64,000 nt of DNA from Rhizophagus clarus (taxonomy: Eukaryota; Glomeromycota; Glomeromycetes; Glomerales; Glomeraceae). The notes under the pieces are model-generated. The model did not search any database. It was given only the letters and a program-made list of their open reading frames with translations, and was not told the origin of the DNA. A program made the translations under genes and the position numbers. Positions 9,278 to 20,155 of the stretch are shown here, in pieces. How positions within the stretch are numbered: the first letter of the stretch is position 1; each line of letters begins with the position of its first letter. The DNA lies in NCBI GenBank assembly GCA_015698045.1, contig BLAL01000229.1, forward strand, positions 1,896,001 through 1,960,000. The letters run 5' to 3'.

Positions 9278-12200
9278 TTACCAAAGCATACCATTCTCCT
9301 GAAGTATGCTTATATTTTTTTGCCATTCCTCATCAGTATCAAGCCAGGAGGATGTGATCCCATCATCCTCAAATTCGCGACGGATAATTTCTTCTCCTAT
9401 TAATCTTTCACGTACCGTCATGTCCATATATTCATTTGGATCTTCTTCCTCATCTTTCGCATAACCACACATTCGCGAATCAGTTTCCATCCTATCCCGA
9501 AATGCAATGGAATCGAGCCCGTCTTTTTCAGTAATGGTTACGAAGGCATCTGGATCTTCACCGAGCTCGACTGCCCTTTTTCTAAGGCGCTCTTCACGCT
9601 GGGCCCTGGATGAGAGAATGGTAGGACTGGGAGGCGCTTTACATGATGCCTCCACAACATTTTGCTTAGATTCATCGTTTATTGGCTCATCATTCTGGGG
9701 AGGTTTGGATTCGGCCTTCGGTTCAGTATTATCAAGTATATCGGAAGAGGGCTCGGACTTATTAATTACTGCTGGTTTAGACAGTTCGGAAGTCTTAGAT
9801 GTCTCTGAAGTCCCAGATGTGGAGGCAATTGGGGGTTCCGCTTTCTTATCTCTTGGAGGCGTGCTCTTTTCTGGCTGTGGGGGGGCTGTTTTTTGAGGAA
9901 TAATTCCCAGAACATTGAATGTGGGTATGATTATGGCCTCGCTGGCAGGTAAATCTTCCTGAGGTATATCAGAAAATTCTTCGATATCACCTAGGCCGGA
10001 TTCACGGAGCTTGGCTATGATCTTGGAGCGGTTGAGAATATACTGATTCACCCTTACCCCATTAACTCGTGAACGCGTCTTATCAATGCCGATATGTGCA
10101 AACTTCTTTCCTAAATTACTATCAGAAAATGGTTTTTCGCCATTCTCTCCACACCATTCAAGATAATTCTGATACAATGATGTACAGCTTGGCTTGGATA
10201 CCTTATCCTCAGCCCAAGACGCAATATAGTCAATTATAAATCGATTGGGATTAGGTAGTTGGTCTCGCATTATATCTGATTTCATTTTCGTTGCAGGAAT
10301 TTCTTGTGGATTCCAATTTGATAAATCACAAGTAAGGAGATATTTCATAACCACGCCAGGTGCATCGGGGTGGTCCAGGATTTCTCCTAGTCGGTTAAAA
10401 TATGCCATATTACCTCTACATCGTGCAGATACATCAAAACAAACTATACGAGAATCTCCTATATCTATTTTGAGCGGGGCATCCTGATTGCTTGTAACCA
10501 TATATCCCGCAAAATCTTTTAATCTCTTAGTTTCGAGACCTTTGCGTTCTATGGATACTTTCCCTTCTGTTATAAGAGATTTAAGATGTCCATTAAATCT
10601 ATGCCATTCTCCACTAGACATTCCAGTCTCATTCATAACAATAAGTTTTCGAGCTTGGATGACGCTATTAAAGCGCCCAAGCATTTTTTCCAAATCTGAT
10701 CCTGCATAATGAAGATGCTCTCCTAGAACTTTATCACCAATAAAATCAGTGATAATATTTTTTCCACACTGTTGTAAAGTGGATTTTAGTACTAAGATTG
10801 TTCGAGGCTTCTTTTCTGGCTTCTGAACCAAATATGCCCACCAGTTCCAGATATATTCATTGAGTTTTTCATCTCCACTACAGATTACATTTAATACATG
10901 CCAGAGAATCGGATCCATGATTTCTTTATTAACCTTTGTTGCCGGCTTAGCTAAAAATCCTAGGAAAAGGTTAAAGAAATCTGAATCTGGTTGAGAAACA
11001 CTTATGGGATATGGGAGGAAGTCATAATCTTCGTAAACGATTAGACCTTTAATAACTGCCTGGTCTATTAACGTTTTTAACTTTACCGATTCACCCCCAT
11101 ATTCGATTATTTTAATCTCAAATTTGGCAAGCTTTAGCTCAGCTCCCATATCGAAGTAAAGCCCATTTTCTGAATCCTTATGTTTTAATATCCAGATCGG
11201 TATTTTCTTTTGAATATAGGCAACGGTTGATTGTATTGCTTCATAAACTTCAGTGCGGGAGAATTTCTTACCTGTAGTACACATACGTATTAAATCCCAC
11301 CATACGAAACGGTCTTTGGGGTTTGAAATTCTGGATTGTTCTAGTTTTACTGGACTTGGGAGCTTTTTCTCTCTATCCAAGGCAGTTTCGTTGATAGTAA
11401 GTTTTTTCGAAGGATTTCTCGTTCCAGGTTTTCGTTCATGATTTGCGCGATGGCAATAAAATCTAAATGATTTATTTTTTCGTATGATATACGCATTATC
11501 ACTAGTATGTCCCCGATCACATAATGGACACTGTGATGGGGAGTTGCGAGTTAATGGAAATAAGTCTGGAATGTTTTCTGAGGGGAATGAGAGAGTATAT
11601 CCTTCGATACAATTTTCCTCGAGTAATGATTCCACGAAATCAAAATCAGCCTGAGTGGCTTCGCCGTTAGTAGATACCTCTGGTACTGTATCATTACTTC
11701 TTTTGACTTCTGTCTCCGGAACTTTTAAGAGAGGACTGTCAACAACTTCTGATTCATCGTTGGGTGGACGAATCATAAAATCAAAAACGGATCCGTCTTT
11801 TGGGTACATTACTTTTTTTACCCGTTTATGTGAGCCAGTTTCTTTATCGATTTTAGGCGATCCAAGCATTCTCAGAGAGAAAGATTTGGAAGGACCTACA
11901 TTTGCTATGTTGTCGATAATACCTTTTTTCTGCAATCCCACTGGAAGTTTTTCACGAAAAAGTTCGGTGAAAACTGAAACTTTAGCAATATTTGGGAGTC
12001 TCATGCCTGTAGTAGAGATGTGGAGAGACATTTTTTTTGCATCACTACTGCTGGCAATTGTTAAAGTTTTATCGTTCCATTCTGGAAATATTTCATGACA
12101 TGTCTCTATAAAAGCACGATATAGGAGATTGCCTATCTCTTTGCGTGTTAACTTAGGTTCAATAGTATCAAGCACTTCTTGCGATAAATCAAAGTCGATA

Positions 12201-12412
12201 ATAGGACGAAGAGGCTCATCACCATCGATGATTTCGTGTAAGGAATGGCCTTCACGTTCCGAGAGTATGGCTTCTATTCCATCTGCATTGTCTGCGCCAA
12301 GGAATTGTCTCGGCCTAACAGTATCATCACGAATTTTATAAAAGTATGCACCTATATCGGAGGCTTTAAACCCACAGGGGGCGGGGGCGTCTTCGAAGAC
12401 TGATTGGCTCAT
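9278..12412 (-). CDS. primase-helicase (archaeo-eukaryotic primase fused to D5/SF3 helicase) of element 1
   Basis: About 1044 residues. I chose the ATG at 12412 rather than the in-frame one at 12448 because a TATA-like promoter matching element 2 (12421-12431) lies between them. The primase part has the catalytic DxD in RPIIDFDLSQ (about residue 73), the His motif in KMSLHIST (about 131) and SLRMLGSPK. A zinc-binding stretch follows (CPLCDRGHTSDN ... RFYCHR). The helicase part has Walker A in STLQQCGKNI (about 540), Walker B in KLIVMNETG (about 590) and the SF3 motif C in GYMVTSNQDAPLKID. The C-terminus is a Pro/Ser/Glu-rich linker and an acidic tail. In viruses and plasmids this fusion primes and unwinds DNA at the origin. 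It is the replication core of element 1. Confidence 0.88.
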   Translation of the reverse strand: MSQSVFEDAPAPCGFKASDIGAYFYKIRDDTVRPRQFLGADNADGIEAILSEREGHSLHEIIDGDEPLRPIIDFDLSQEVLDTIEPKLTRKEIGNLLYRAFIETCHEIFPEWNDKTLTIASSSDAKKMSLHISTTGMRLPNIAKVSVFTELFREKLPVGLQKKGIIDNIANVGPSKSFSLRMLGSPKIDKETGSHKRVKKVMYPKDGSVFDFMIRPPNDESEVVDSPLLKVPETEVKRSNDTVPEVSTNGEATQADFDFVESLLEENCIEGYTLSFPSENIPDLFPLTRNSPSQCPLCDRGHTSDNAYIIRKNKSFRFYCHRANHERKPGTRNPSKKLTINETALDREKKLPSPVKLEQSRISNPKDRFVWWDLIRMCTTGKKFSRTEVYEAIQSTVAYIQKKIPIWILKHKDSENGLYFDMGAELKLAKFEIKIIEYGGESVKLKTLIDQAVIKGLIVYEDYDFLPYPISVSQPDSDFFNLFLGFLAKPATKVNKEIMDPILWHVLNVICSGDEKLNEYIWNWWAYLVQKPEKKPRTILVLKSTLQQCGKNIITDFIGDKVLGEHLHYAGSDLEKMLGRFNSVIQARKLIVMNETGMSSGEWHRFNGHLKSLITEGKVSIERKGLETKRLKDFAGYMVTSNQDAPLKIDIGDSRIVCFDVSARCRGNMAYFNRLGEILDHPDAPGVVMKYLLTCDLSNWNPQEIPATKMKSDIMRDQLPNPNRFIIDYIASWAEDKVSKPSCTSLYQNYLEWCGENGEKPFSDSNLGKKFAHIGIDKTRSRVNGVRVNQYILNRSKIIAKLRESGLGDIEEFSDIPQEDLPASEAIIIPTFNVLGIIPQKTAPPQPEKSTPPRDKKAEPPIASTSGTSETSKTSELSKPAVINKSEPSSDILDNTEPKAESKPPQNDEPINDESKQNVVEASCKAPPSPTILSSRAQREERLRKRAVELGEDPDAFVTITEKDGLDSIAFRDRMETDSRMCGYAKDEEEDPNEYMDMTVRERLIGEEIIRREFEDDGITSSWLDTDEEWQKNISILQENGMLW

Positions 12413-12420
12413 TTTTTTCG

Positions 12421-12431
12421 AAAGATTTATA
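12421..12431 (-). promoter_or_regulatory. TATA-like promoter of the primase-helicase gene
   Basis: On the minus strand TATAAATCTTTCGAAAAAAATG leads directly into the chosen start codon, shown here in two parts: TATAAATCTTTCG then A-run and ATG. Element 2 has TATATAATCTTCGAG, an A-run and ATGAGC at its inward promoters. A TTTTAAACTTTTT block lies further upstream in both. The region between this gene and the Cys-rich gene is a divergent promoter of about 106 bp. Confidence 0.6.
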
Positions 12432-12518
12432 GTTATACCAAAACTCAAGGTATAATATTCGCAAGAAAAAAGTTTAAAATGAAATTAATTCCCCGACATT
12501 ATTAATTGATATATACAA

Positions 12519-12824
12519 ATGGAAGGCGGAAAAAAGGTGACACTCTGGAATTTTTATTATTGTCCATATATTCTTAGGACTGGCGAAGTGTGTAATCGGA
12601 GATGCTATGATCCAAAGGGATGTAAAGTCCATCGGAATTCTAGGCAAGTTCCTTGTAAAGAATGCAGTGAGCCAACAAGATCCGAATATGACTATTGCGA
12701 TACGCATGCAAAAAAACATAGATCAAGAGAACATTATCATCGGAAAAAGCAGGCTAAGTTAGCTTCGACGCAGATAGTGGTAGGTAATTTAGAGGTAAGC
12801 AAAAATGATACAACTTGTCACTAG
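12519..12824 (+). CDS. small Cys/His-rich protein, homologue of the element 2 terminal-repeat protein
   Basis: A 101-residue frame with a probable zinc-binding pattern: YYCPYILRTGEVCNRRCYD, then GCKVHRNS, CKECSEP and YCDTHAKKHRS, followed by a basic tail. About half of its residues match the 89-residue proteins at 50993-51262 and 62819-63088, especially the stretch WNFYYCPYILRTGE and CYDPKGCK. Conservation at protein level between two otherwise different elements argues that it is real. It faces away from the primase-helicase, just as the element 2 copies face outward from the inward genes. The likely role is DNA or RNA binding, or control of transcription or packaging at the element ends, which is inference. 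Confidence 0.7.
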   Translation: MEGGKKVTLWNFYYCPYILRTGEVCNRRCYDPKGCKVHRNSRQVPCKECSEPTRSEYDYCDTHAKKHRSREHYHRKKQAKLASTQIVVGNLEVSKNDTTCH

Positions 12825-13460
12825 TGGATCCTTTGGGATCATGTCACTAGAAAAAAATCAGACTATGGACGCTTCTATGGACGTCGGAAGTAGGTTTTGG
12901 GCAGTTTAGATTCCTGAAAAGCCGTCCAGATGGGTGACCATAGCGCAGTAAGGCGCAGTATAAATTCGCTTAATTTTGGCCAATACTATTCCACAATTTC
13001 GGCCAGATCTTTGAACATAATAACTCGGCACCCAAGCTGACCTAAAACTGGCAAAATAATAGAACCTTTCTAGCTCCCTGCCAGTTCCATGACAGTTCCA
13101 CAATAGTTCCATGATACTATCAGGTCACTATCATGGCGCCAAGCAGGATCCTTGAATCACATGCCCAAAGATCGGCCGAAATTATGTTATAGTGCTGGTC
13201 GAAATTAATCGCAGATCAACTGCGCCACCTGACACGATATTTTTTTACCACATTTTGGGATCTAGAAAGGCAACAAAATAGGTAAAGAAGGAAAACACCC
13301 TCGACACCTTAATAGGCAACCAAAGAGGCACAGAATGGCAGAAACTTTGTCATAAAACTTAGGGTCCAAACAATTGCAGACAAGCCAGACCTCCAACATA
13401 GAATTCAACAGCCAATCAACCACAGAACCCCAATATCATAAATTATATTAAAAAAACAAC
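12825..13460. other. unassigned sequence right of element 1
   Basis: No supported gene. The sequence is less AT-rich than its surroundings and contains several short near-repeats (GGAACTGTCATGGAACTGGC-like) and the inverted pair CACTAGTG / CACTAG near 12821-12849. It looks like an old dispersed repeat. It could include the right end of element 1, but I could not find a partner end on the left. Confidence 0.3.
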
Positions 13461-15560
13461 CCATACGAACTCTTAAAATAAAAAAAAAATCAATTTATCA
13501 AAAATATCCTATACGAATCTTAGAAATCTCTCCCAAAAAATTTTCTATCAAAGAATCCCATGCGAATCCTTTCCATATGAACCCTAAAAAATTTCACAAA
13601 AAAATTTTCTATCAGATATCCCATACGAACTCCTATACGAACTCTTAGAAAATCTCTTAAAAAAAATTTTCTATCAAAGAATCCCATACGAACCTTTTCC
13701 ATATGAACTTTTAGAAATCTCTCAAAAAAAAATTTTCTATTAAATAATCCCATGCGAACCCTTTCCATACGAACTCTTAGAAAATCTCTTAAGAAAAATT
13801 TTTCTATCAGATATCCCATACGAACTCTTAAAATAAAAAAAAAATCAATTTATCAAAAATATCCTATACGAATCTTAGAAATCTCTCCCAAAAAATTTTC
13901 TATCAAAGAATCCCTTGCGAATCCTTTCCATATGAACCCTAAAAAATTTCACAAAAAAATTTTCTATCAGATATCCCATACGAACTCCTATACGAACTCT
14001 TAGAAAATCTCTTAAAAAAAATTTTCTATCAAAGAATCCCATACGAACCTTTTCCATATGAACTTTTAGAAATCTCTCAAAAAAAAATTTTCTATTAAAT
14101 AATCCCATGCGAACGCTTCCCATATGAACTCTTGGAAAATACGAATTCTTCCCATATAAACTTAGAAAATCCTAAAAAAAAAATTTTCTATCAGATACCC
14201 ATATGAACTCTTAGAAATCAAAAAAAAAAAATCTATTTATCAAATATATCCTATACGAATCTTAGGAAATCTCTCGAAAAAAATTTCCTATCATATATCC
14301 CATAGACCCATACGAACCCTTCCCATATGAACTCTTAGAAAATCTCTCAAAAAAATTTTCTATCAAAGAATCCCATGTGAATCCTTTCTATACGAACCCT
14401 AAAAAATTTCACAAAAAAATTTTCTATCAGGTATCCCATACGAACTCTTCCCATATGAACTCTTAGAAAATTTCAAAAAAAATTTTCTATCAGATATCCC
14501 ATATGAACCTTTCCCATATGAACACTTGGAAAATCTTTATCAAAATATCCCATACGAACTCTTTCCACACGAACTCTAAGAAAAACTCTTAAAAAAAAAT
14601 TTTCTATCAAAGAATCCCATACGAACCTTTTCCATATGAACTTTTAGAAATCTCTCAAAAAAAATTTTCTATTAAAGAATCCCATCCCTAAAAAATTTAA
14701 AAAAAATTTTGTATCAGATATCCCATACGAACTTTTCTGAACTCTTCCGAACTCTTCCTATACGAACTCTTAGAAAATCACAAAAAAAATTTTCTATCAA
14801 AGATATCCCATACGAACCCTTACCATATGAACACTTGAAAAATCTTTATTAAAATATCCTATATTCTGAATCCTTCCCATACGACTCTTAGAAAATCTCT
14901 TAAAAAAAATTTTCTATTAAAGATATCCTATATGAACGCTTCCCATATGAACTCTTGGAAAATACGAACTCTTTCCATATAAATTTAGAAAATCCCAAAA
15001 AAAAAATTTTCTATCAGATACCCATATGAACTCTTAGAAATTAAAAAAAAAAAATCTATTTATCAAATACATCCTATACGAATCTTAGGAAATCTCTCAA
15101 AAAAAAAATTTCCTATCAGATATCCCATAGACCCATACGAACCCTTTCCATATGAACTCTTAGAAAATATCTTAAAAAAATTTTCTATCAGATATCCCAT
15201 ATGAACCCTTCCAATATGAACTCTTAGAAAATCTCTTAAAAAAAAATTTTCTATTAAAGATATCCCATACGAACCTTTCCCATATGAACTCTTAGAAAAT
15301 ACGAACTCTTCCCATACAAACTCTCTCAAAAAAAAATTTTCTATTAGATATCACATACGAACTGAACTCAGAAAATCTCTTAAAAAAAAAATTTTCTACC
15401 AGATATCCCATACGAACTCTTTCCATATGAACTCTTAGAAAATAAAAAAAAATTTTCTATTAGATACCCTATACGAACTCTTAGAAATATCAAAAAAAAA
15501 AGAATCTCTATTTATCAATACGAATCTCAGGAAATCTATCAAAAAAAATTTTCTATCAGA
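13461..15560. repeat. degenerate AT-rich tandem repeat block with a 355-bp duplication
   Basis: About 2.1 kb built from variants of one motif: CCCATACGAACTCTTAGAAA followed by TCTCTTAAAAAAAATTTTCT and ATCAAAGAAT or ATCAGATAT, 50-60 bp per unit. A larger unit is also duplicated. The sequence starting at 13461 recurs at 13816 (period 355), nearly identical to about 14115. Short frames open across it, with peptide repeats such as RKFFFERF, follow from the repeat and are not evidence of a gene. Confidence 0.8.
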
Positions 15561-15620
15561 GTTTAAAATGGTTTATAAATAAAACATTATTATTGAAAAA
15601 ATCTAAAAATCTGCTAATAT

Positions 15621-15842
15621 ATAATAAGCCAATTAGCAACCAATTGGTCATCAATCTGATATGTGACCTATTGATAACCGGTAAATTCAACCGTACATCA
15701 ATCGGCCATCAATCAGTCATATGACCGGTTGATAACCGATTTGGATTTTATACCTGATTGATGACCGATTGAAAGAATCAGTCATCAATAGGTAACCAAT
15801 CGGTTACCAATCAGTCACATGACCGATTGGTGACCGATTTGA
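15621..15842. repeat. palindrome-rich short repeat (ATTGATGACCGATTG family)
   Basis: About ten direct and inverted copies of a 10-15-base motif (variants of ACCGATTGGTGACCGATT and ATCAATCGGCCATCAATCAG) are packed into about 220 bp. The mixture of orientations can form several hairpins. No gene is present. Confidence 0.6.
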
Positions 15843-15859
15843 CTCCATTCGACCTGTGA

Positions 15860-16939
15860 TACCTTTGAAATGTGAAGCCTGGCTAAGATTTTCTGCAAAA
15901 ACTCAGCTTGAAATGCTGAAACAAGTAAATTTTGTTCACTCATTCTTCGACAATTCCAAAATCCAGAAGAGCACTAGTAAAGAAAAAAGGGAGGAATGTC
16001 AGAAACGTTCCTAAAACAAAAAAAAAAAAAGAAATATGAAAAAAAACATACCTATTTTTTAATTCTGAAGTTCTGCAAAAGAAATTTTTTTAGATTATCA
16101 ACCGATCTTCAGGTCATATGACATCGCAGAAGCTGATCGGCTACAAACTTCAATGCAGTAACCTTAGTTAGCGACATTCGTCAAAATACAAGTAAATTAA
16201 ACATTTCAAAGTTTACCTTCGAAATGGAGGCTGAAACTTGTTTTTCAGTATTCCAGACCTACAAAAAAGGAAATCAAACGTTAATGGATGTTTGTTAAAT
16301 AAAATTTATAAAAAAAATTTTTTTTGAAGGTTACCTTCGAAAACTAGCGTTAGCTAACGTTCGTTTATGATTCGTATGTCCAGAACACCATCAAAAGTAC
16401 ATTTAGTCCTTGTAGAGGATCTATAAAATGATTCTTTTAGGGAGATAGAAAAGATAGCAAGTCTATTTAATAAATTTCGAAGCTTAAAAAACTACAAAAA
16501 AAGTTTTTTCTTAGGGTATTTTTATTGAAAGACGTTGAAAAAAATTTATTTTTTTGAAAGGTGTTGAAAAAAAAATTATATTTATGAAAAATGTTGAAAA
16601 AAATTGTTTCCTTAAAGTATTGCGAATAAAAAGTTTAAGTGTTTTAAAGGAAATTAAGTGTAGAAAATAAACTGGAAGCTTATCAAAGTTTATCATGCAA
16701 AGTTTATCAAATTAAAGAAGAAAATTGTGAAAATCTTTAAAGATTTTTGTACGAAGTGTTTTTAAAAATCTGCAATTTTGGAGATTATCGCAAATTTTCA
16801 TAAAAAAATCTTTGAAAAAAATAAAAAAATAATTTCTGCAGTATTGCGCAGATTCTTAACAAAATTGCATTAAAAAAATGTGGCAATCTGCTAAAATCAC
16901 AGATCACCGCAGATCTGAATTGATATAATTTTCCCGATG
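15860..16939 (-). mobile_element. partial, decayed copy of the 22.8-27.2 kb insertion family
   Basis: The right 240 bp (about 16698-16939, ending TTTTCCCGATG) match 26965-27208 almost base for base, including the terminal CATCGGGAAAA on the minus strand. The interior has two or three units of the same splice-like repeat (for instance TTTTTTGTAG|GTCTGG ... TTCGAAG|GTAAAC near 16222-16270, minus strand). I could not find a left terminus, so the copy is truncated or its left end is unrecognisable. Its right end abuts and interrupts the short frame at 16940-17106. Confidence 0.55.
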
Positions 16940-17106
16940 ACTAAGTTTTTAATTATCTTTAGTTTTAGTAATTTTTCGTTTATATGAATATCCTGATTTT
17001 TAGAATTCAAAAATATCTCACAAATACTAATAGCATAAGCTATTAATATTTTTGATAGATTTTTGTTTTCATTGCGCAATTTTTCAATTATTAATGACAT
17101 ATACAT
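16940..17106 (-). pseudogene. truncated small helical protein, cut by an insertion
   Basis: From an ATG at 17106 the frame reads about 55 residues of an amphipathic, Lys/Ile/Leu-rich helical protein (LIIEKLRNENKNLSKILIAY, then KLLKLKIIKNL). It is then interrupted by the terminal CATCGGG of the insertion at 16939. Translation beyond that point is repeat sequence. No family is recognised. It lies 269 bp downstream of the three-exon gene on the same strand and might be a distal exon of it or a separate gene. Confidence 0.35.
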
Positions 17107-17374
17107 CGTAGAGTCATCCTTTACCCTTTTAAAAAGGTTTTTATAATATTATTTTACTTTGAATTTATTTTTTCACCCTTGTATTTTTCATGTCACATTT
17201 TGAAAATTGACAAATGGCAATTTGCATCTGTATTGTTCAAATATGGTGTACATCACATCTTTTACCCCTGACGTATATGTGCCTCTTACACTTCTGTGTT
17301 GTTTAGTTAACTATTAAAAAAAAAATTATTAATAAGAAATTTTAATAATGATCAAAATTGCTTTAACTTACATT

Positions 17375-17945
17375 TTAAATAATGTTTCTCTCGTAAAACA
17401 GAATCCATTCGTTTTTTCTAAATTTGCTCAAAAATTCTAGATTTTCATTCTTAAGAAATTTATCAGTTGTGTCTCTATATTCATCTTGAGATGGATAAAT
17501 TGATTTTTCAAATAAATTTTTTGCAACTTTTTTAACAAGATTCTAATCAAACAATGTTAGCATTAAAGTATAAACTTTGAGGCATAAACTTCATATTAAT
17601 AATATTCATCTTATTACCTTTATGTAATCTTGATTTATTGTATTATTAGTTTTATTATTATTTTCACTGAGTTTTTTTTCTACATCTTTCAAACAGTTTT
17701 CGATATCTTTTTGGCCATTAATAAGTATATCTATCTTTGAAATTATTTGTAAATTGTTTTTCTATCATTTTCTTACTAACTTTAACAACAAAATATAATT
17801 TTAATATATATATAATTTTTTTATAAAAAAATATGTTATATTATATATTATATATACATATACCTTCAACACTATCTTCAGACATTTTCATACATTTATT
17901 TTCAAAAGTCTCCTCACCTTTATCCTTATGTCGCCTAGTAGCCAT
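17375..17945 (-). CDS. small three-exon gene, about 120 residues, unknown function
   Basis: The exons are 17864-17945, 17618-17730 and 17375-17542. Introns are 17731-17863 (GTATAT...GATAG) and 17543-17617 (GTAATA...GATTAG). Phases agree throughout (82 + 113 + 168 nt = 121 codons with stop). The protein starts MATRRHKDKGEETFEN, has a helical middle (GQKDIENCLKDVEKKL) and ends with a compact segment (LVKKVAKNLFEKSIYPSQDE, then LEFLSKFRKNEWILFYER). Similar ends with a Lys-rich helix plus FL...EFL...W..FY occur, from memory, in small uncharacterised Rhizophagus proteins. The gene is invisible as a single open frame. No transposon feature is seen in it. Confidence 0.55.
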
Positions 17946-18965
17946 CTTTGAAAGAAAAAATTCAATGAAATATTTTTATTAAAATGGGATAATAGATGAA
18001 CTACAAATTAGAAAAAAGGGTAAAATGTATGAACCAAAAATTTATAAAAAGGAGGTAAGCTGTCATAACGTTATTTCTATACTAAAAAAGAAAAAAAACT
18101 TGCAAAATATTGCAGAAATGGAAGAAATTATTGCAATATTTTGCTACAAAAAGAAATTTAAAAACTCGTAAAAAGCGAAAAATAGAAGAAATTATTGCAA
18201 TATTTTGCTATAAAAAGAAATTTAAAAACTCGTAAAAAGTAAATGCAGAAATGAAAGAAATTATTGCAATATTTTTCTACAAAAAAAATTTAAAAACTTG
18301 TAAAAAGCGCAAATTAATGAAATATTGAAAAATATCATCAATTTATAAAGACCATTGTTGTTATACCTCCAATTTTGTTATTCATATCTCTTATAGAAAA
18401 TACAAATAATAAAAGTAGGGATACGACTGAATTGTTAATAAAAAGTGGAAATAATTGTCGCCTTTATAAAAAAAATCATATATAATTACATGTTGATTTT
18501 TTAATTACTAAAGCACTTGGCTGATTATTCGCAAAAGCCATTTGGCTAATCATTTACTCATAACTATTACCATTATTGTTAAATTATACAGCCAGTTTCC
18601 AATTTATTAACATGTATTAACACAAAAATTTGTGTAATGTAATTTATTTATAAACACATAAATTTGCATAATTTTCTTATTCATATTGTATGTGATGACA
18701 GCATTCAACTGTTAATTATATTTTTCCATGAATTAAATTATTATTATGATAAGCGTATTACATTATGACAAACGTATTATAATATAACGTTTATAAATAA
18801 AATTTTTTACAATTAAATCTTTATATTACAAATTAGATAGATATCTGGCAATTTAACCTTTATAATAAAGTTGTTAATACTAATAGTAAAATATTTGGTA
18901 TAATAAATAGTCGAAGATAATTTATAATTATGATAATATAAAAATATTTTTATTTAAATAAATAA
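17946..18965. repeat. AT-rich intergenic region with a ~64-bp triplicated segment
   Basis: Between about 18118 and 18309 a segment containing GAAATTATTGCAATATTTTG and AAATTTAAAAACTCGTAAAA is repeated three times with a period near 64. The rest is AT-rich with no coding signal. Confidence 0.5.
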
Positions 18966-18969
18966 TATT

Positions 18970-19600
18970 AACTAATCATTAATTTCCCAAATTGCTAAGT
19001 TTGATTGACTAGCCTGATTCATCATCAAGTATCTGAACCACTTCTTGATCCTGATGTTGCTGATTCTGAACCACTTCCCGATTATTCTGATGTTACTGCT
19101 GCTGATGTTGCGGCTATTATTGCCTTTATAACCATTGTATCTGTTGTGGCCGTTGTTGTTGTGATTGAAATCTAAAATATTATTTAGAATTAATACTATT
19201 TAAAAATTAAATTACACTACAAAATTCAAAAATAATATTTACTTGGCTTTTTTCAAATGCGTTCTCTAAATTCTAAATGATATCTCTCTCTATTTCTTGT
19301 TTGTTTTCCTCTCTGATCTCCATTAAGAGATAATTCCATTAATTAATAAAGATTATGTAAAATTAGCCTATTTTGAAGAAGTAATAATAGTATTATATAA
19401 TATTGAATATTTATCTGACAATCTTTCACAATTCTATAAAATTTTTCATTAGCCTGCCATTCCATATAACTTGTTCTAAATCGTTGATTGATTTTGATTG
19501 CAATGGAGGTCCACCAGGCCTATTGTTGAGGGGAAAGCATCCATTACTAGTGTTATGCTACTTTCCTAACAAAAAAATCAAAAGTCGTGTTAGATAATCA
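18970..19600 (-). pseudogene. decayed Gln/Asn-rich coding remnant
   Basis: On the minus strand, pieces read as coding. One around 19470-19560 (NNRPGGPPLQSKSINDLEQ) and one around 19005-19170 are rich in Gln, His and Asn codons and end in an acidic tail. Stops interrupt the latter, mainly where CAA has become TAA. A possible 3' splice site (TATTTTAG) precedes it. I cannot assign a family. A Gln/His-rich region of similar kind also occurs in the hAT remnant near 22.65 kb. Confidence 0.25.
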
Positions 19601-19914
19601 CACTAACATTTATGTAATGTACTATAATACTTCTCATTAGACGATCACGCTAATAGCATTATTTTAACATATATCAGAATAAGGTCACAGTTAATTAAAG
19701 ATAGTACTCTCAAACATTAATTAAAATGCAATTTCCTTTTATTAGTTAAGTATAATAATTATTGATTTTATTTATTAATATTGAGCAAGAAAAAGCTGAG
19801 GGTTTCCCCTCAATTATAGGTTGTATTTATAATGTTTTCTATTCTAATTGCTTTCAACTATCTATTATTAAAAGTTATTAATTATCTAATTAATTTCTAT
19901 TATTCTATCTTATA

Positions 19915-20155
19915 TTTCCATCCTATTGGCATAATACTAAGACTTTTTATCTCTTTCCATCTAATGCTAAGACTTTCCATCTCTTTCTATCTAATGCTAA
20001 GACTCTCCATCTCTTTCCATCTAATACTAAGACTTTCCATCTCTTTCCATCTAATGCTAAGATTTTCCATTTCTTTCCATCTAATACTAATACTTTCTAT
20101 GTCTTTCCATTTAATGCTAAGACTTTCCATCTCTTTCCATCTAATCTTTTCTATT
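19915..20155. repeat. 30-bp minisatellite
   Basis: Seven to eight copies of a 30-bp unit of the type CATCTAATGCTAAGACTTTC followed by CATCTCTTTC. Because the unit is a multiple of three, one frame remains open across it (LRLSISFHLM peptide repeats). I regard that as a by-product. Confidence 0.75.

Larger units (their letters stand above)
6532..12824 (-). mobile_element. virus-like element 1 (primase-helicase / tyrosine recombinase type), ends undefined
   Basis: Five neighbouring genes read as one unit: Gag/retropepsin-like, coiled-coil, tyrosine recombinase, primase-helicase, and a divergently placed Cys-rich gene. The Cys-rich gene is a clear homologue of the one inside the terminal repeats of element 2, and the primase-helicase promoter resembles the element 2 promoter. 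Primase-helicase plus recombinase is a common replication/integration pair of virophage-like and Polinton-like viruses. I searched by eye for inverted or direct terminal repeats near 5-7 kb and 12.8-13.1 kb and found none, so the limits given are those of the genes. The F-box gene at 5564-6487 may also belong. Most frames are open, so it looks largely whole and not very old. Confidence 0.6.

Noticed and set aside
9507-9896. Open frame on the plus strand inside the primase-helicase gene
   Set aside because: It mirrors the Pro/Ser/Glu-rich linker of the minus-strand gene and has no motif of its own.
12906-13112. 68-codon minus-strand frame right of element 1
   Set aside because: It contains low-information repeats of GGAACTGTCATGGAAC-type sequence and no recognisable domain. 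It is more likely part of a non-coding dispersed repeat.
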